Origin: Reclinomonas americana ATCC 50394
Taxonomy: Eukaryota > Jakobida > Jakobea > Jakobida
Assembly (NCBI GenBank): GCA_048213135.1
Contig: PS015223.1
Span: forward strand, 47,515-76,638
Direction: 5' to 3'
Length of the DNA: 29,124 bases
The stretch's first letter is position 1; each line of letters starts with the position of its first letter. The position numbers were made by a program, and so were the translations under genes. Below, piece after piece: positions 10,417 to 21,389 of this stretch. The notes under the pieces are model-generated. The model did no database searches. It was not told the DNA's origin and saw only the letters and a list, made by a program, of their open reading frames with translations.

Positions 10417-13400
10417 TCACAAGAACAAACCTATCGCTCGCGAAACCGTCAGCGTCCGCGTCACCGCCAGACTCGGCAAGTTCGTATTCGTGGCAACAAC
10501 CGTCACACTCAGCCACCGACCAGTCCGCCCAGCCGCAGTGATGCGCAGTTGGTTGCCTCCAGAAATGTTGAACCAGGCACCGTGTGGTCCGCCCACTATC
10601 GAAAACGTGTACGACTGGCCAGTGACCACGGGCGACGGCACGCTGAGCGTGCCCACCACAACCTGAGCAACCGACGGTGACGTATATGTTCCCGGAGTCA
10701 AGTTGATAAACACTGGTGCGGGTGGCATAACCACCGTCACAAGCACGGTGCCAGTGGCACTCAGAACACCACCTGTACCCTGTGCTCCGCCAGAGTTGCC
10801 ATCGCTGAAAGTCCACCGCATCAGTGCCGTCGACGCAGGTGCAGCACTGAGGTTTGCGTACGCAATCTGCTGCATCGCTGCATTCACCAGCGCGTTTGTC
10901 GCGCTGCCGTTGAACGTGAGCACAACCGTGCCGCCACTGTTGGTCGTGACTGTGCCAATGACCGTGCCGCCAACTGTACACGTGCCGCCCTCAGTTAGTG
11001 CTCCAAGAGTGCCCATGCCGGAAAACACGTCCTGCACACTGGCACCGCCATCACGCGTCACCGTGAATGTCGCACCGGAAAAGTTGTTGAGAAGGCTCAG
11101 TTCGGCGTCGTAGATTGTCATGCTGCTGACGAGCGCAATGCCGCTGCCGCCTGTATAGTACGTGGCAGAAGAGCTGGCCGACGCGGCGACCGGTGCGTCG
11201 TTGATGCTGGTCACCGTCAGCGAGGCAGTCTGGGTCGCTGTGCTGAAGGCCGACAGCCCACCGTTCGAGCTCGCGTCTGCCTGCGACCCTGCTGCACCTC
11301 CGTCAGTCTGGTCCCAGGCACGGAAAGTCACTCCCGCTGTGCCACCAATGACAGTGTCTGGCAAGAACCGAACCCTGTCAGTGTCTCGCAACAACAGTGC
11401 CGCCGCGTTGCTCAGGCCGCCAGGCATGTTGGTCCATGAGCTGCCGTTGTCCAGCGAGAACTGCCATACGCCACTGCCTGCGACACTGACAGCCGTCACG
11501 GCAACGCCCTTTGCCGACGCGCGCGACGCGTCTGCATCTGTCACGCGTCCACTGATGACAGCCGACACCAAGTCGCCCGAGTTGCTCGTCTGATCCTCGG
11601 TGATGGCACTCAGTGCGTTCGCTCCAGTCAGTGCCGGAGCGGTGTTCGCGCTCGCGGTAATGGACCACATTTTGGAAGCGATCAACGAGCTGCGGGCGGT
11701 GCTTCCAGTGGGACCGTAGAACACGCCAGAGGCCCCCAGCGTGACGGCTGACTTGACGTTCTGAGCGGCCCAGCCGACCAGAATGGCATTGAAGTTGGGC
11801 ACACTTAGACCGCTGCTGTCCAACATGTTGCTCATCGAGGTCACTTGGGTCACATTCCACCCGCCAATGTTCTGGTTGAACACCGTCGCCACGTAGAACA
11901 TGCTCGCCATGTTGGTGACGGCAGCGGTGTTCCACCCGCTAATGTTCTGATTGAACACCGTCGCCCCACGGAACATGTTCGACATATCGGTTACGGCAGC
12001 AGTGTTCCATCCGCCAATGCTCTGGTTGAACGCCGTCGCACCGTAGAACATGCTCGCCATGGTGGTGACAGCAGCAGTGCTCCATCCGCCAATGTTCTGG
12101 TTGAACGCCGTCGCGCCACGGAACATGGCCGACATATCGGAAACGGCAGCAGTGTTCCACCCGCTAATGTTATGGTTGAACGCCGCCGCCCCGTAGAACA
12201 TGCTTGACATGTTGGTGACGGCAGCAGTGCTCCATCCGCCAATGTTCTGGTTGAACGCCGTCGCCGAGTAGAACATGGTCAACATGTTGGTGACGGAAGC
12301 AGTGTTCCATCCGCTAATGTCACCGTTGAACGCCGTCGCCAACTTGAACATGCTCAACATGTTGGTGACGGCAGCAGTATTCCACCCGCTAATGTCACCG
12401 TTGAATGCCGTCGCTCCCTGGAACATGGCCGACATATCGGTAACGGCAACAGTGTTCCATCCGCCAATGTTTCCGTTGAATGACGATGCCCCGTAGAACA
12501 TGAACGACATGTTGGTGACGGAAGCAGTATTCCACCCGCTAATATCACCGTTGAATGCCGTCGCCCCACGGAACATGGCCGACATATCAGTAACGGCAGC
12601 AGTGTTCCATCCGCCAATGTTCTGATTGAACGCCGTCGCCGAGTAGAACACGCTCGACATGTTGGTGACGGCAGCAGTGTTCCACCCGCTAACGTTCTGG
12701 TTGAACGCCGCCGCCCCATAGAACATGCTCGACATGGTGGTGACGGCAGCGGTGTTCCATCCGCCAATGTTCTGGTTGAACGCCGGCGCCGAGTAGAACA
12801 TGTTTGACATGTTGGTGACGGCAGCAGTACTCCATCCGCCAATGTTCTGGTTGAACGCCGTCGCCAACTTGAACATGCTCGCCATGGTGGTGACGGCAGC
12901 AGTATTCCACCCGCTAATGTCACCGTTAAAAGCCGTCGCCCCGTTGAACATGTACGACATGTTGGTGACGGCAGCAGTGTTCCATCCACTACAGTTCTGG
13001 TTGAACGCCGTCGCCCCGTTGNNNNNNNNNNNNNNNNNNNNNNNNNNNNNNNNNNNNNNNNNNNNNNNNNNNNNNNNNNNNNNNNNNNNNNNNNNNNNNN
13101 NNNNNNNNNNNNNNNNNNNNNNNNNNNNNNNNNNNNNNNNNNNNNNNNNNNNNNNNNNNNNNNNNNNNNNNNNNNNNNNNNNNNNNNNNNNNNNNNNNNN
13201 NNNNNNNNNNNNNNNNNNNNNNNNNNNNNNNNNNNNNNNNNNNNNNNNNNNNNNNNNNNNNNNNNNNNNNNNNNNNNNNNNNNNNNNNNNNNNNNNNNNN
13301 NNNNNNNNNNNNNNNNNNNNNNNNNNNNNNNNNNNNNNNNNNNNNNNNNNNNNNNNNNNNNNNNNNNNNNNNNNNNNNNNNNNNNNNNNNNNNNNNNNNN

Positions 13401-15460
13401 NNNNNNNNNNNNNNNNNNNNNNNNNNNNNNNNNNNNNNNNNNNNNNNNNNNNNNNNNNNNNNNNNNNNNNNNNNNNNNNNNNNNNNNNNNNNNNNNNNNN
13501 NNNNNNNNNNNNNNNNNNNNNNNNNNNNNNNNNNNNNNNNNNNNNNNNNNNNNNNNNNNNNNNNNNNNAACATGGTCGACATATCGGTAACGGCAGCAGT
13601 GTTCCATCCGCCAATGTTCTGGTTGAACGCCGTCGCCCCGTTGAACATGCTCGCCATGCTGGTGACGGCAGCGGTGTTCAATCCGCCAATGTTCTGGTTG
13701 AATGCCACTGCCCCGTAGAACATGTTCACCATGGTGGTGACGGCAGCGGTGTTCCATCCGCCAATGTTCTGGTTGAACGCCGTCGCCCCGCTGAACATGG
13801 CCGACATGGTGGTGACGGCAGCGGTGTTCCATCCGCCAATGTTCTGGTTGAACGCCGTCGCCAACTTGAACATGCTCGCCATGGTGGTGACGGCAGCAGT
13901 ATTCCACCCGCTAATGTCGCCGTTGAAAGCCGTCGCCCCCTGGAACATGGCCGACATGTTGGTGACGGCAGAAGTGTTCCATGCGCCAATGTTCTGGTTG
14001 AACGCCGTCGCCCCATTGAACATGTTCGTCATGGTGGTGACGGCAGCGGTGTTCCATGCGCCAATGTTCTGGTTGAACGCCGTCGGTCCGCTGAACATGG
14101 TCGACATGTTGGTGACGGCAGCAGTGTTCCACCCGCCAATGTTCTGATTGAACGCCGTCGTCCCGTAGAACATGCCCGCCATGGTGGTGACGGCAGCAGT
14201 GCTCCACCCGCTAATGTTCTGGTTGAACGCCGTCGCCCCACGGAACATGGTCGACATGTTGGTGACGGCAGCAGTGCTCCACCCGCCAATGTTCTGATTG
14301 AACGCCGCCGCCCCGTAGAACATGCTCGCCATGTTGGTGACGGCAGCAGTGTTCCATCCGCTAATGTTCTGGTTGAATGCAGTCGCCCCAAAGAACATGC
14401 TCGACATGTTGGTCACCGTGGAAACGTCCCAGTTCCAATTAGCTCCCGCGCCCGTCAACGCAGTGCAGCCAGAAAATGTGCTATCTAGACTACTAGCGTT
14501 GGCTAGGTAGGGTGTGTCGGTGGCCGTGACCTGCAGATTGGCACAACCGGCGAATGCGCTGACCAGGTCGGTGAAGGCCACATTGCCCCACTGACTGATT
14601 CTGGTCAGCTTCAGCTGATCACCACCGCTGTTGAACTTGAGACCCGCAAACTTGCCCACAATCGTCACAGTGTACGTGCCACTGGCGGCGTACGTCTTCG
14701 TCACCGTACCGGTGGCCACTTGCGAGCTTCCATCGCCCCAAAACACTCTGAAATTGTTGGTTGCACCGCCAGCCACTGGCAGCTGCAACTGGTTGCTGGC
14801 AGTCCCCGCCTTGGTGGTGTCGAAAACCAAGACGTGGCCAACGGTCCGCGCAGTTGTTTCGTCAGACGCCACCGTCAGCGTCACCGAGGCCGTGGCCGTG
14901 TCGATGCCGTCAGTAGCACGATAGTCAAAGCTCCGCACGACGCCTGCGGTTGGCGCCGTTACGTCCAGCCGCTTGTCGCTGCGTCGAGTGACAACAATGC
15001 CGTCGGCCAGAGTTGCCGTGCTGCCTGTGCTTGGCAGGTTGAAGACCGTGCCCCCGAAAGCCGTGTCGATCACTGCCGTGACCACCAGACCCACCCCGGT
15101 GTCGTTGGCAAGCACGTTGACCACCATCGGCACACCCGCGATAAGCGTCGCCGCATCCGCCACCGCGAGCACCGCGCGCACAGTGACGGGGCGAGCTCCA
15201 CTCGCAGAAGATGATGACTCTGTGGTGGAGTTCTCTGAGCCAGAAACACCCGCACATGCTGCAGTAAACAGAGACTCACCCACAGCGGCGGACTGATGTT
15301 GTGGTGTGTGGGGCAGCGCCGACACGGCGACGCAGGCGGCCAGCAGCACCAGAGAGCATATCAAGAATTGCACCAGTGCTATGGTCAACGCGAATGCAGG
15401 CATACGCGTGTGGCGCCGGTGTTGCCAAGCGGCACTACTACGCAGCCGGTACGCACTCAT
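10417..15460 (-). CDS. giant secreted adhesin with DUF285/BspA-type repeats, intronless
   Basis: One continuous frame runs from ATG at 15460 to TGA at 10417, about 1,680 codons, interrupted only by an N gap. The start gives MSAYRLRSS, basic residues and a hydrophobic signal sequence (FALTIALVQFLICSLVLLAA) ending near AVSA at residues 46-49; a second Met at residue 20 (15403) is an alternative. Next come a Ser/Thr-rich stretch, a cadherin/tandem-95-like domain (VLANDTGVG ... RATDGIDTATASVTLTV) and a PKD-like segment (FWGDGSSQ ... YAASGTYTVTI, about 240-275). From about residue 338 there are 25-residue repeats of the form GATAFNQNIGGWNTAAVTNM, the DUF285/BspA pattern known from bacterial and some protist surface proteins. 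After the repeats come further bacterial-style Ig/cadherin-like domains (ITEDQTSNSGDLV, SDGNSGGAQGTGG). There is no C-terminal membrane anchor. Likely role: extracellular adhesion or matrix. The lack of introns and the bacterial-type modules suggest horizontal origin. Confidence 0.85.
11820..14440 (-). repeat. tandem 75-bp coding repeats (DUF285 units)
   Basis: Sequenced copies number 11 upstream and 16 downstream of the internal gap, counted on the coding strand. Each is 75 bp and encodes 25 residues. Positions vary in a limited way: Y/R/K/N/Q/S/F at the unit start, NQNI or NGDI in the middle, and N, T or D before the Met. The protein pattern is strongly kept while third positions vary little, so the array may be recently expanded or homogenised by gene conversion. 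Confidence 0.95.
13022..13568. other. assembly gap (547 N) inside repeat array
   Basis: The gap falls inside the 75-bp repeat tract. The flanks would join as one normal unit (GCCCCGTTG then AACATGGTCGAC), so the true missing length should be a whole number of 75-bp units (525 or 600 bp would be nearest; zero is possible). Confidence 0.95.
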
Positions 15461-15861
15461 ATGTCGTGAACGCACAGTGTTCTGCGATGGAGAACGAGCA
15501 AGTCCAACATGCGCGCGCGAAAAAACGTGTGCATGAGATGATGACAAACGAAACACACACATACGTACACGCATGCACGCACCGGCGTCAACGTTGCTTG
15601 TCGCAGTCAGCTGGGTCGTCGATGAAGCAACAGCGTTGGTATGATTAGGCAGAGAGAGTGTGCGCACAGTCTGTTTCACACCGTTTAGTACTGCCAGTGG
15701 ACTGACGGACACCAAAACGTCGCGCTCTCATCGCCCTCCTCTCTCATCGTACTGAGCATACAGGCGTACACATCAACCACCGCTCCCTGCCTCATCAAAC
15801 ACCAACTCGCCTGTGACACCCTGACATCCAATCAATCACATCTCACTCGCTCAGTCGCGTC
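15461..15861. promoter_or_regulatory. divergent intergenic region
   Basis: These 401 bp separate the start of the minus-strand adhesin from the start of the plus-strand desulfurase-TtcA gene, so they must contain both promoters. The end next to 15862 is CT- and CA-rich. I cannot point to a TATA box or other specific element. Confidence 0.5.
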
Positions 15862-16438
15862 ATGTCGGGAGCCTCGGCCACTCGCTCCTACTGGGACGAC
15901 GGCGAGGTCGAGTCACTGGCCACACACACCGCCTCGTCCGCTGCCGCACCCTCCTCCTCCTCCTCCTCCTCCTCCTCTCACTCCTCATACAATGCACTGC
16001 GCAAGTCTATTGTGGGCCACGCGTGTCGCGTTCCCTCTCCACACGCCGCACTTGGCAACTCGCGTCAGCAACTGTACATGGACTGGACGGCGTCGGGTCG
16101 CTCGGTGCATGCGATTGAGCGCTTCCTCGCGGAGAATGTGTTGCCGACGTATGGAAACACACATACTACGGCCTCCCATTGTGGGTTGCAGGTGAGGGAG
16201 TGGAAAGGGCAAAGGGAGGGAGGGAGGGAGAGAGAGGGAAGGGAGGGAAGGGAGGGAGATAGAAGAGAAGGATGAAGATCGACTCATACTCCCTCTCTCA
16301 CACACATCCTGTGCTGCTCAAGCTCTCTTTCTCTCTCTTGCTTGAAGGATGGTGACTGAAGACTTGAGAAGCATGCAGTTTGGGGAGCACAGAGAAGCAA
16401 GAAGAGTGGCGGAAGAAGAGAGTGAGTGAAAGAGGGAA

Positions 16439-16530
<92 letters not shown>

Positions 16531-19500
16531 GACGTACGTACGTACGTCTTCTTCTTCTTCNNNNNNNNNNNNNNNNNNNNNNNNNNNNNNNNNNNNNNNN
16601 NNNNNNNNNNNNNNNNNNNNNNNNNNNNNNNNNNNNNNNNNNNNNNNNNNNNNNNNNNNNNNNNNNNNNNNNNNNNNNNNNNNNNNNNNNNNNNNNNNNN
16701 NNNNNNNNNNNNNNNNNNNNNNNNNNNNNNNNNNNNNNNNNNNNNNNNNNNNNNNNNNNNNNNNNNNNNNNNNNNNNNNNNNNNNNNNNNNNNNNNNNNN
16801 NNNNNNNNNNNNNNNNNNNNNNNNNNNNNNNNNNNNNNNNNNNNNNNNNNNNNNNNNNNNNNNNNNNNNNNNNNNNNNNNNNNNNNNNNNNNNNNNNNNN
16901 NNNNNNNNNNNNNNNNNNNNNNNNNNNNNNNNNNNNNNNNNNNNNNNNNNNNNNNNNNNNNNNNNNNNNNNNNNNNNNNNNNNNNNNNNNNNNNNNNNNN
17001 NNNNNNNNNNNNNNNNNNNNNNNNNNNNNNNNNNNNNNNNNNNNNNNNNNNNNNNNNNNNNNNNNNNNNNNNNNNNNNNNNNNNNNNNNNNNNNNNNNNN
17101 NNNNNNNNNNNNNNNNNNNNNNNNNNNNNNNNNNNNNNNNNNNNNNNNNNNNNNNNNNNNNNNNNNNNNNNNNNNNNNNNNNNNNNNNNNNNNNNNNNNN
17201 NNNNNNNNNNNNNNNNNNNNNNNNNNNNNNNNNNNNNNNAGAAGGATGATGACTGAAGGCCTGAGAATCACACAGCTGGGGGGGTGAAGAGCGAGTGCGT
17301 TCGTGAGAGAGTGAGTACCTCACTCACCCCATCCACTCTCTCTTCTCTTTCCCCCCTCTTCGTCCAGTCCACCTGCTTCCGCGAGGAGGCACGACAGATC
17401 ATTGGTCGTGCGATGAACGCTCGCATTCAGTACACCGACGCCCACTCCGACTGCGTGCTCTTTGTGGGCACGGGAGCCACGGCGGGCAGTAACCGACTCG
17501 TGCACATTCTCGGTCTCCACGCTCCGGTGTCTGCAGAGCAGCAGCGTGCTGTGGTCTTTGTGGGACCGCATGAGCATCACAGCAACGAGTTGCCGTATCG
17601 CGATGCACCCGGCTGCGACGTGGTGCGAGTGCCGGAGGATGTGCACGGCAATGTGGATCGCGCGGCGCTGCAGCGGCTGCTGGAGCAGTACAGTGAGCGG
17701 CCGCTGAAGATTGGTGCCTTCTCCGCGTGCTCCAACATTACGGGTGTGTGTGCCGACGTGGACGCGCTGGCCGTGCAGCTGCACTTGGCCGGGGCGCTGG
17801 CCGTTTTTGATTATGCGTGCGCGGCGCCGCACATGGCGGTGGATGTGAACACGGCACACATGTCGATGCATCCGTCGCGACACGATTACGGCGAGGCGCT
17901 CGGCACCGAGCTGGAGGAGCAGGCGGCGGCGAATCCGTCGCTCCTGCGCAAAGATGCCGTGTTTCTTTCGCCACACAAGTTTGTGGGCGGACCGGGCACT
18001 CCCGGTGTTCTGTTGCGTTTTTCCCCCCTCAAATTGCTTGTGCTATAGTGTCTCACCACTGTGTTGTACTCGCAGTGTGCTCAAGCGCGCTCTTTTGCTC
18101 GGCCGCGATCAGCGACCCTCGGCGGCCACTGGTGGCGGCACCGTGTTCTTTGTCACCGACCACTCGCACCGCTACTTGAAGAACGCAGAGGAGCGTGAGG
18201 AGGCCGGCACACCCGACGTGGTTGGCGCCGCGCGCTGCGGCCTCGTCTTCCAGTTGCTGCAGTCGATGCCGGGTGGGGCAGCGGCCATGGAGGCCCGCGA
18301 GGCGGAAATCCTGCAGCGAGTCGACGCCCGCCTGCGCTCTCATCCGCACATTGTGTGTCTCGGTCCGGCCGCCGACTCCAGCAAGACGAGACGTGTACCG
18401 GTGGTGTCGTTCCTCGTGCGCGCCCCGGCACCCAGTCGACGCTTCCTGCACTACCAGTTTGTGTGCTCGCTGCTCAACGACGTGTTCGGCATTCAGTCGC
18501 GCGGCGGCTGCGTGTGTGCCGCTCCCTACGGTCTCTCTCTCCTCGGCATTCCGCCGGCGGTGGCCGACACCATTGAGCGCACGTTGGTGGACGGTCTGGC
18601 GGAACCGCTGCGGCCGGGCTTCACGCGTGTCAGTTTTCCGTTCTTCATGTCGGACGCCGAGGTCGATTACGCCGTTGATGCAATCGTCGCCATTGCGGAG
18701 GATGGCTGGCGTCTGATGCCCGAGTACCGCTCCAATGCACGCACCGGTGCCTTCAAGCACCGCTCGCGTGCCACCCGCTTCCCGGAACGTCTGTGGCTGG
18801 CCCAATTCGCACTCGACGACTCAGCGTCACCACCAGCACCTCTGGCGGCAGAGGTGGACGACGCCACATACGAGGCGACTCTGCGTGAGCAGCTGGCCGA
18901 TGGCACCGCTCTTTTGCAGGCCGGTGCGTCGATGGAGAGTGATCGCACGGCGGTGGCTGAGCCGGATGTGTGTGCGCCATCCATCAGGTGGTGGATGACG
19001 CCGGGCGAGGCCAGACTGCTGTTGAGTGACCGACTGGCGGTGAACAGCGATGAGGAGGAGGCGTGGATGGCCGGTGTCATGTGTCCGCGTGCGTATGTCG
19101 CACAGGCAACTGGAGAAGCAGCATCGTCATCCAGCGCAGGAGCAGCAGCAGCGGCAGCCGCGAGTCCGAACGGTGACGAGGGGTCTGATGGATCGGGCGC
19201 ATTCTGCCCGATGATCACTCCCTCGGCTCGTGCGGCGGCCACGCAGCACCTGGCGACCATGATCGATGACCTGATCGTGTCGACCAAGGCCACTGTGGGC
19301 TCCTCGCTGCGCCGTGTACCACCGCGCAAGCTGTACAGGATTGTGGTCGAGGCCGTCACCGTCTTCAACATGATCAAGGACGGCGATCGTGTGCTGCTCG
19401 GTCTGTCCGGCGGCAAGGACTCGCTGGCACTCCTGCACATTTTGCTGGAGATGCAGCGCAAGTCGGCATTGCGGTTTGAGGTCTGTGGATGCCGAGTGAT

Positions 19501-20308
19501 GAGGAGGAGAGTTGTGTCGTTGTTTGCTCACCATGAGTTGTGTGTTGCGTCGCCGCAGCTCGGTTGCGCCACTGTCGATCCGGGCGATCAGTCGGCCTTC
19601 AATCCGCGACCGCTGTGCCGCTACGTGGAGGCTCTCGGCGTGCCGTACTTTTACCTGGAGCAAGACATTTATGGGGCGGCTGCCGGTGGCTCTATGCGTG
19701 GCGAGTCGATTTGTGCATTCTGTTCGCGGATGAAGCGCGGTTCGTTGTATTCGTGTGCGCGACGCCACGGATACACGGTGCTGGCACTGGCGCAACATCT
19801 GGACGACTTTGCGGAGAGCATGTTCATGTCGGTGTTCCGCAACGGCCTGCTGCGCACGATGAAGGCCAATTATCTCGAGAAGGGCGGCGACGTGCGCGTC
19901 ATTCGGCCGCTGTGCTTTGTGCGCGAGCATGCCACCAAGGAGTTTGCGTACTCGTCGGGCTTGCCGGTGATTCCCGACAACTGCCCCGGCTGCTTCGAGG
20001 GCCCGAAGGAGCGTGAGCGCGTCAAGAAGCTCCTGAAGCGCGAGGAGGCGCAGCTCGGCGGCGGCCACCTGTTCGGCTCCATTCGTCGGGCCATTCAGCC
20101 GCTCATGGCACTTGGCGAGCTCGAGTGGCATGACGACATGGGCCAGCTGGGCAACATGGCAGGCGAGGCGGTGTTGCTGACAGTGCGTCATCCGGCGACT
20201 GTGGCGGCGGCGGCGGCGGCGGCAGTGGTGGGAGAGGTAAATGGGCACGTCGCGATCGGTGAAGCATCATCGTCGTCGTCGGTGGCGGTGGAAGGTGGAG
20301 AACGATAG
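15862..20308 (+). CDS. class V aminotransferase (cysteine desulfurase-like) fused to TtcA-type tRNA thiolase
   Basis: Four exons, 15862-16191, 17368-18011, 18076-19480 and 19559-20308, join to 1,042 residues. After a Ser-rich start, residues of about 60-560 form a PLP-dependent cysteine desulfurase fold: YMDWTASGRS, NTHTTASHCG, GTGATAGSN, the His-rich GPHEHHSNELPYR, SNITGVCADV, FDYACAAPH, the PLP Lys314 in LSPHKFVGGPGTPGV, and a candidate persulfide Cys in RGGCVCAAPYG (Cys470 or Cys472). The C-terminal 300 residues match TtcA: PP-loop LSGGKDSLALL (769-774 core), CAFCSRMKRGSLY (Cys845, Cys848), ALAQHLDDFAESMFMS, VIRPLCFVRE and IPDNCPGC (Cys935/938). TtcA enzymes adenylate tRNA cytidine 32 and use an Fe-S cluster and persulfide sulfur to make 2-thiocytidine. 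Inference: the fusion channels sulfur from cysteine to tRNA within one chain. The middle linker is Ala/Ser-rich. Intron 1 is long, repeat-filled and contains a gap; intron 2 starts GTTGCG. Confidence 0.88.
16441..16529 (+). repeat. GA microsatellite in intron
   Basis: About 89 bp of uninterrupted AG dinucleotides, followed by GACGTACGTACGTACGTC (self-complementary) and a CTT run before the gap. It lies in intron 1 of the desulfurase-TtcA gene. Confidence 0.97.
16561..17239. other. assembly gap (679 N) in intron 1
   Basis: The gap sits in the repeat-rich first intron of the desulfurase-TtcA gene. Similar sequence flanks it: GAAGGATGGTGACTGAAGAC at 16346 on the left and GAAGGATGATGACTGAAGGC at 17241 on the right. 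It probably hides a tandem repeat. Confidence 0.95.
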
Positions 20309-20638
20309 GCGAATGAATTAGTATCAGCGATATAGAAACGTGGAGGGGGGTGAAGGGAACGGGTTGCGTGGACAAGGGCGACGAAACAATGTCTTGATGA
20401 CCAAGTTCAACGGTATCATGTGGGCTTCGATATCGTACAACATCGATATCTCTGAAGTCTGAATTCCAAAACGCGGGGAAAGCTCGTGAGACCATTACAG
20501 AGCTTCTACACTGCTATTGGCGCACGAGAACAGCACCGTACGAGCCACGCACAACTTCACCTCAAAATCCACCACCTCACCGACGGATCAACGGAGGTCA
20601 GTTTTCCTATCCCTAATCGCGCACACACAAGTTGATTG
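20309..20638. other. intergenic spacer with a small hairpin
   Basis: These 330 bp hold the 3' end of the desulfurase-TtcA transcript and the promoter of the PLAC8 gene. At 20425-20457 CTTC and GATATCG pair with CGATAT and GAAG around an 8-nt loop, a possible 3'UTR hairpin. No gene is seen. Confidence 0.4.
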
Positions 20639-21389
20639 ATGTACGGGCCTCCGCACTGGAGCACGGGCCTCTTCGAGGTGTGCGAGGATAAGGGCACGTG
20701 GTAAGTCTCCCTCTCCCACACACTCACTCACACACACACTCTCACACACACACACACACTCATGTTAATCAATCACTTGCCCCTCGCAGTGTGCGTGGCG
20801 CCTGCTGTCCATGCGTGCTGGCAGCAGAGAACAAGGCGCGCATGTTGCGTTTCACTGTCTCTCATCCTCTCACCCCCTCATGCCACTCTCTCACAATCTA
20901 CCCACAGTGACGGACGCAAGACGACGTTTTTCGACTGCTTGTTGCGTCCCTCTCTCTCTCTCTCTCTCCACACACACACTCCTTGACTCGCACACACACA
21001 CTCTTATGTAGTCTCTGCCCCTCCGAGTACTACACACGCGTTCAAATCCGCTCCGCCTTCGACATGGAGTTGTCGGATCGAGGCGACTGCCTCGCCGTGT
21101 GCTGCTGCTGGTGCTGCACGATCTGCCAGAACTCGCGTGAGTTGGATTTCCGCGAGCNNNNNNNNNNNNNNNNNNNNGACTGGTGGCCTACATGAAGAGG
21201 CCACAGGAGGACCCGATGCTGGCCACGCGACTCATCCCCACGGTGCCTCTGACGGCCGCCAATGCCGACGAGGTCGAGGCCTTTAAGAAGAAGCAAAAGA
21301 AGAAGATTCGCAAGGCCATGAGTCCCAGCAGCGGCATGGGAAGTCCCATGGCCAGTAGGCAGGTGGCGTCGCCGTCGTCCATGTTGTAA
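20639..21389 (+). CDS. PLAC8 family Cys-rich protein
   Basis: Proposed exons are 20639-20700, 20790-20843, 20908-20940 and 21012-21389 (with a 20-N gap at 21158). The start ATG opens MYGPPHWSTGLFEVCEDKGTC, which joins to GACCPCVLAAENKARM, then DGRKTTFFDC, then YYTRVQIRSAF and CCCWCCTICQNSRELDFRE. This is the PLAC8 signature: W-x-x-G-L, a CCPC block, R-x-x-IR and a terminal C-x-x-C-Q-x-x-REL. Family members are small membrane-associated Cys-rich proteins linked to metal tolerance, cell-size control or organelle biology; the role here is open. After the gap the tail has a basic run (KKKQKKKIRK) and a Met/Ser/Pro end. The frame before and after the gap differs, so the 20 N are a placeholder. Introns 2 and 3 both start GTTGCG, with a 33-nt exon between them. 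The last coding bases are the source of decayed repeats downstream. Confidence 0.8.
21158..21177. other. assembly gap (20 N)
   Basis: The gap lies in the last exon of the PLAC8 gene. The reading frame changes across it, so the real length is not 20 (or differs by one or two modulo three). Confidence 0.95.

Noticed and set aside
11820-14440. Regular direct repeats resembling a CRISPR array
   Set aside because: The 75-bp units are wholly repeated coding sequence with no unique spacers, in a eukaryotic gene.
12800-14488. Long open frames on the plus strand through the adhesin repeats (His/Arg/Val-rich)
   Set aside because: They are mirror frames of the 75-bp coding units and have no family match; the minus-strand DUF285 pattern is clear.
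16380-17256. Open frames of Arg-Glu or Ser-Leu runs around the GA tract
   Set aside because: They are produced by the dinucleotide repeat and N bases inside an intron.
20390-20470. Possible SECIS-like element (ATGA ... AA ... TGA) after the desulfurase-TtcA gene
   Set aside because: The required non-canonical base-pair core and stem lengths do not line up, and the gene has no in-frame TGA.
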